Of a stretch of 64,000 nucleotides of DNA, positions 61,638-64,000 are shown piece after piece (positions within the stretch are counted from its first letter, which is position 1; each line of letters starts with the position of its first letter). Source of the stretch: Candidatus Comchoanobacter bicostacola (GTDB taxonomy: Bacteria > Pseudomonadota > Gammaproteobacteria > Comchoanobacterales > Comchoanobacteraceae); the NCBI RefSeq assembly GCF_024172705.1, contig NZ_CP092900.1, positions 372,001 through 436,000 on the forward strand, in the 5' to 3' direction. The notes beneath the pieces are model-generated. The model searched no databases, was not told the origin of the DNA, and saw only the letters and a program-made list of their open reading frames with translations. Made by a program: the position numbers and the translations under genes.

Positions 61638-64000
61638 ATGCCAACATCAGCTCAATTAAGTCAGTATAGTATCAATCATTACAAGAAAATAAAGGGCGCT
61701 TATTTAACGGGTTTCAAACAATTTGCGGATCTCTATTTTAATTCAACAGAATCTGCTTATGAGGTTGAAGATGTTTATGAGTATGTCGCTCAGGTTACCA
61801 GTGGACATTATAAATATATTATTAAGAATATTGATAAAACGTTAGCCATTGATTTAGCAAATGTACAAGTTGAAACCGGTTATGCACGTCAATTAGTTAG
61901 GGTATATATTGTCTATGATGATATGCCATTTATTCCTGAGTCAATACGAGCGACTTTAGAGCGTTTAGGATATAGTATTTTTAGGAGTGCATTGGTAGCG
62001 AATCAAGCAATTCACATGGATGGTAAAACATTATCTTTGGAGCATGTGCAGTCAGGAGGCAAGACATTTTATTGGTTAGATATTGAAGCAGGGAATCAGA
62101 CGCTGACGTTGAGAGCTATGAATCAGGCTTTATCAGCTACGGTACATGATGTTACAACAGTTGTTAAAGATTGGCGCCGTATGCAAGATGCGCTTAGGTC
62201 TGTGATCTACGCTTGGCAAGATAACGAAGGTGCAAATATTCCTCAGCCTGTTATTCGAGAGAATGTTTTACTGTTGGAGTGGTTGTTACATCAATTTACT
62301 TTCCTGGGTTATGCGGGTTATCGCCATAATAGCGGCAAGTTGCGATCCATTGGTAAAAAGTGGGGGTTACCTATTGATGGAATTAAGGAGCTTAGTCCTC
62401 ATTTGGCTACCTTCCCTAGTCATGGTGAGGGTTTGAAAGATTCACTCTTTATGATGACTAAGTCTATGATGCGCTCCAAGGTGCATAGGAATGTTTATCC
62501 AGATATCTTTATCTTTAATGTATATAGTAAAGACAGTGAGCTCATTGAACAACATTACTTTATGGGTATGCTAACTGCAGATGCGTATAGTCATGATCCA
62601 GAGCAAATCCCTGTTTTACGTACAAAGATAGATCGTTTGTTATCCCTGCAGGAAAAACCGTCTCGATATATGAGTCGTAGATTAAAGCACTTAATTAAAT
62701 CCTATCCAAAAGAAGACTTGTTTCAGTCTGATATCCAATATTTACATAAAGAGTTTTCTCAACTTTTATTAGCTGAAGATAATCAAATATCTGAGGTTTC
62801 TGTACGGGTAGATACGCTAGGTCAGTTTTACTCAACGATGATTTATGCGCCTAAAGTTTTATTTAAAACAAGTCTTAGGAATCAAATAGAGCAGGTATTA
62901 AAAGATATTTATAAAGGCGCGATTATATTTTATAGCCCATATTTTGCTGAGTCATATTTAGTACGTATGCATTTTATTCAAGCCATTGAAGGAGATGTTG
63001 TCAAAGATACTCGTAGGTTATGCCAAGAGATTAGACAGTTGTGTGTATCATGGGACAAAAAGCTAACGTTAGGGCTGTGTTTAGAATATGGTCAAAGACA
63101 AGGTTATTTGCATGCGAAAGCATTCATTAATACTATATCTGAATCCTATCGTGTTGCACATAGTTATGAGCAAGCGGTACAGGATGAAATCTCAGTAGCA
63201 ACACTCTCTTTAGAAAACTCTAGGTCTGTTCGATTATCTGTGGATGACCAGACGTTCATGATACGATTTTATCAATTGACATCAGGTAGTGATATCACAT
63301 TATCAAGTATTTTTCCTATTTTATCTAATATGGGTTTAAATATAGTACGTCAGCAAAATTTTGATGAGTGTATGTCAGGACATACCGTTTCAATATCGGT
63401 ATACCAGTGTGCTTTTTCTGGAGGGTTGATTGCAAGTGATAACATCATCAGTCGTGTTGAAAATGCGCTCTTGATGATTATTAATGGGGTCGCAGAAGAT
63501 GACGAGCTGAATCGATTGTTAATTTCATCCAGCTTAGAACTGAAACAGATTCACTTACTTCGGTGTTACATTGCATATATGCATCAAATTAACTTTGCTA
63601 TCTCTAAAGTAAGGGTTAAACGCTTTTTAAGTGCAAACAGGGACTTATCGCAGCTTTTTGTTAAGTTGTTTAATATCAAGTTTCAATATGGGCTGTTGAA
63701 AAGGACGCAGCTGGTCAATAAACAAAGTCACTCAATCTGGAGTTTATCAGATCAGCTGAAAACCAGTGATGATGAACGTATTGTTTCAATGCTTATGCAT
63801 TGTATCACGGCGACAGTTAGAACTAATTATTGTATGCTGGATGAAGTGGGTGCATTGGTCTTAAAGATTCAGGCTGGAATGGTTCCGGGTGTTTCAAAAC
63901 CAGCACCCTTATATCATACCTTTGTTTATCATCCTGATGTGATGGGGGTACATATTAGGTATAGTTTGATTGCGCGTGGTGGTATTCGACACTCTGATCG
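61638..64000 (+). CDS. gdhB: Large NAD-dependent glutamate dehydrogenase, N-terminal half (3' end beyond the window)
   Basis: The frame is open for 787 codons to the window edge with no stop. The family (about 1,500-1,600 residues) converts glutamate to 2-oxoglutarate, feeding the TCA cycle. Regions such as SRYMSRRLKHLIKSYPKEDL, INFAISKVRVKRFLSANRDL, RTNYCMLDE and FVYHPDVMGVHIRYSLIARG match the Bac_GDH family, and the window ends in GGIRHSDR, the family's GGLRWSDR. Divergent from a two-component system. The catalytic lysine domain lies further right. Confidence 0.93.
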   Translation, partial: MPTSAQLSQYSINHYKKIKGAYLTGFKQFADLYFNSTESAYEVEDVYEYVAQVTSGHYKYIIKNIDKTLAIDLANVQVETGYARQLVRVYIVYDDMPFIPESIRATLERLGYSIFRSALVANQAIHMDGKTLSLEHVQSGGKTFYWLDIEAGNQTLTLRAMNQALSATVHDVTTVVKDWRRMQDALRSVIYAWQDNEGANIPQPVIRENVLLLEWLLHQFTFLGYAGYRHNSGKLRSIGKKWGLPIDGIKELSPHLATFPSHGEGLKDSLFMMTKSMMRSKVHRNVYPDIFIFNVYSKDSELIEQHYFMGMLTADAYSHDPEQIPVLRTKIDRLLSLQEKPSRYMSRRLKHLIKSYPKEDLFQSDIQYLHKEFSQLLLAEDNQISEVSVRVDTLGQFYSTMIYAPKVLFKTSLRNQIEQVLKDIYKGAIIFYSPYFAESYLVRMHFIQAIEGDVVKDTRRLCQEIRQLCVSWDKKLTLGLCLEYGQRQGYLHAKAFINTISESYRVAHSYEQAVQDEISVATLSLENSRSVRLSVDDQTFMIRFYQLTSGSDITLSSIFPILSNMGLNIVRQQNFDECMSGHTVSISVYQCAFSGGLIASDNIISRVENALLMIINGVAEDDELNRLLISSSLELKQIHLLRCYIAYMHQINFAISKVRVKRFLSANRDLSQLFVKLFNIKFQYGLLKRTQLVNKQSHSIWSLSDQLKTSDDERIVSMLMHCITATVRTNYCMLDEVGALVLKIQAGMVPGVSKPAPLYHTFVYHPDVMGVHIRYSLIARGGIRHSD

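Noticed and set aside
1-64000. Insertion sequences, integrases or phage genes
   Set aside because: No transposase, integrase, terminal inverted repeat or phage structural gene was recognised.

Overview
The window reads as a compact, AT-rich chromosome segment (about 40% GC by eye, not computed) from a gammaproteobacterium, probably a host-associated or intracellular lineage. The grounds are typical gammaproteobacterial gene orders (sdhAB-sucABCD; hupB-tRNA-tRNA-ppiD; der-yfgM-hisS-rodZ; tesA opposite ybbA-ybbP). Against this stand shortened housekeeping proteins (RodZ, PpiD, SucB), very small intergenic gaps, two giant ankyrin-like proteins and several orphan membrane proteins. The lineage placement is an inference; no marker gene was compared.

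Layout. 1-7872 (+): the end of sdhA, then sdhB, sucA, sucB, sucC and sucD, a tight TCA-cycle operon. 7869-14394 (-): der, yfgM, hisS, short rodZ, an outer-membrane barrel, an L,D-transpeptidase, short ppiD, tRNA-Asp, tRNA-Val and hupB. 14555-21782: an orphan membrane protein, a YfcH-like epimerase, a DEAD-box helicase with expanded repeats at both ends, an alanine symporter and two orphan anchored proteins. 21766-24964 (-): hemW, a GNAT acetyltransferase, tsaD and plsY as an overlapping operon. 25082-35212: an MFS exporter, tRNA-Arg, then a minus-strand run (tesA, GST, rmuC, two orphan membrane proteins, a phosphoribosyltransferase) facing ybbA-ybbP, an FtsB-like protein and cytochrome b561 on the plus strand. 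35213-43053 (-): two tandem paralogous proteins of about 1,240 residues with ankyrin-like segments. 43645-44952 (-): tsaB, bolA-like, yciB. 45094-50456 (+): an alpha/beta hydrolase, rluB and a partial cytochrome c maturation cluster (ccmI-like, C, E, F, G). 50457-51800 (-): gltA. 52840-53177: an intergenic region with three DnaA boxes, a candidate replication origin or DnaA-titration site. 53178-64000: a rhomboid protease, tilS, two paralogous orphan membrane proteins, a small Lys/Ala-rich orphan, a QseBC-like two-component pair, and the start of a large NAD-dependent glutamate dehydrogenase.

How the genes fit together. SdhAB, SucABCD, GltA and glutamate dehydrogenase describe carbon flow through an oxidative TCA cycle fed by amino acids (alanine symporter, glutamate). 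Ccm, cytochrome b561 and HemW point to heme and aerobic respiration. TsaB, TsaD, TilS and three tRNAs belong to translation upkeep. The most novel content is the tandem giant ankyrin-like pair, the paralogous pair at 55-59 kb with a shared upstream motif, the DnaA-box cluster, and the way seven of eight converging transcription units meet with their ends touching or overlapping.
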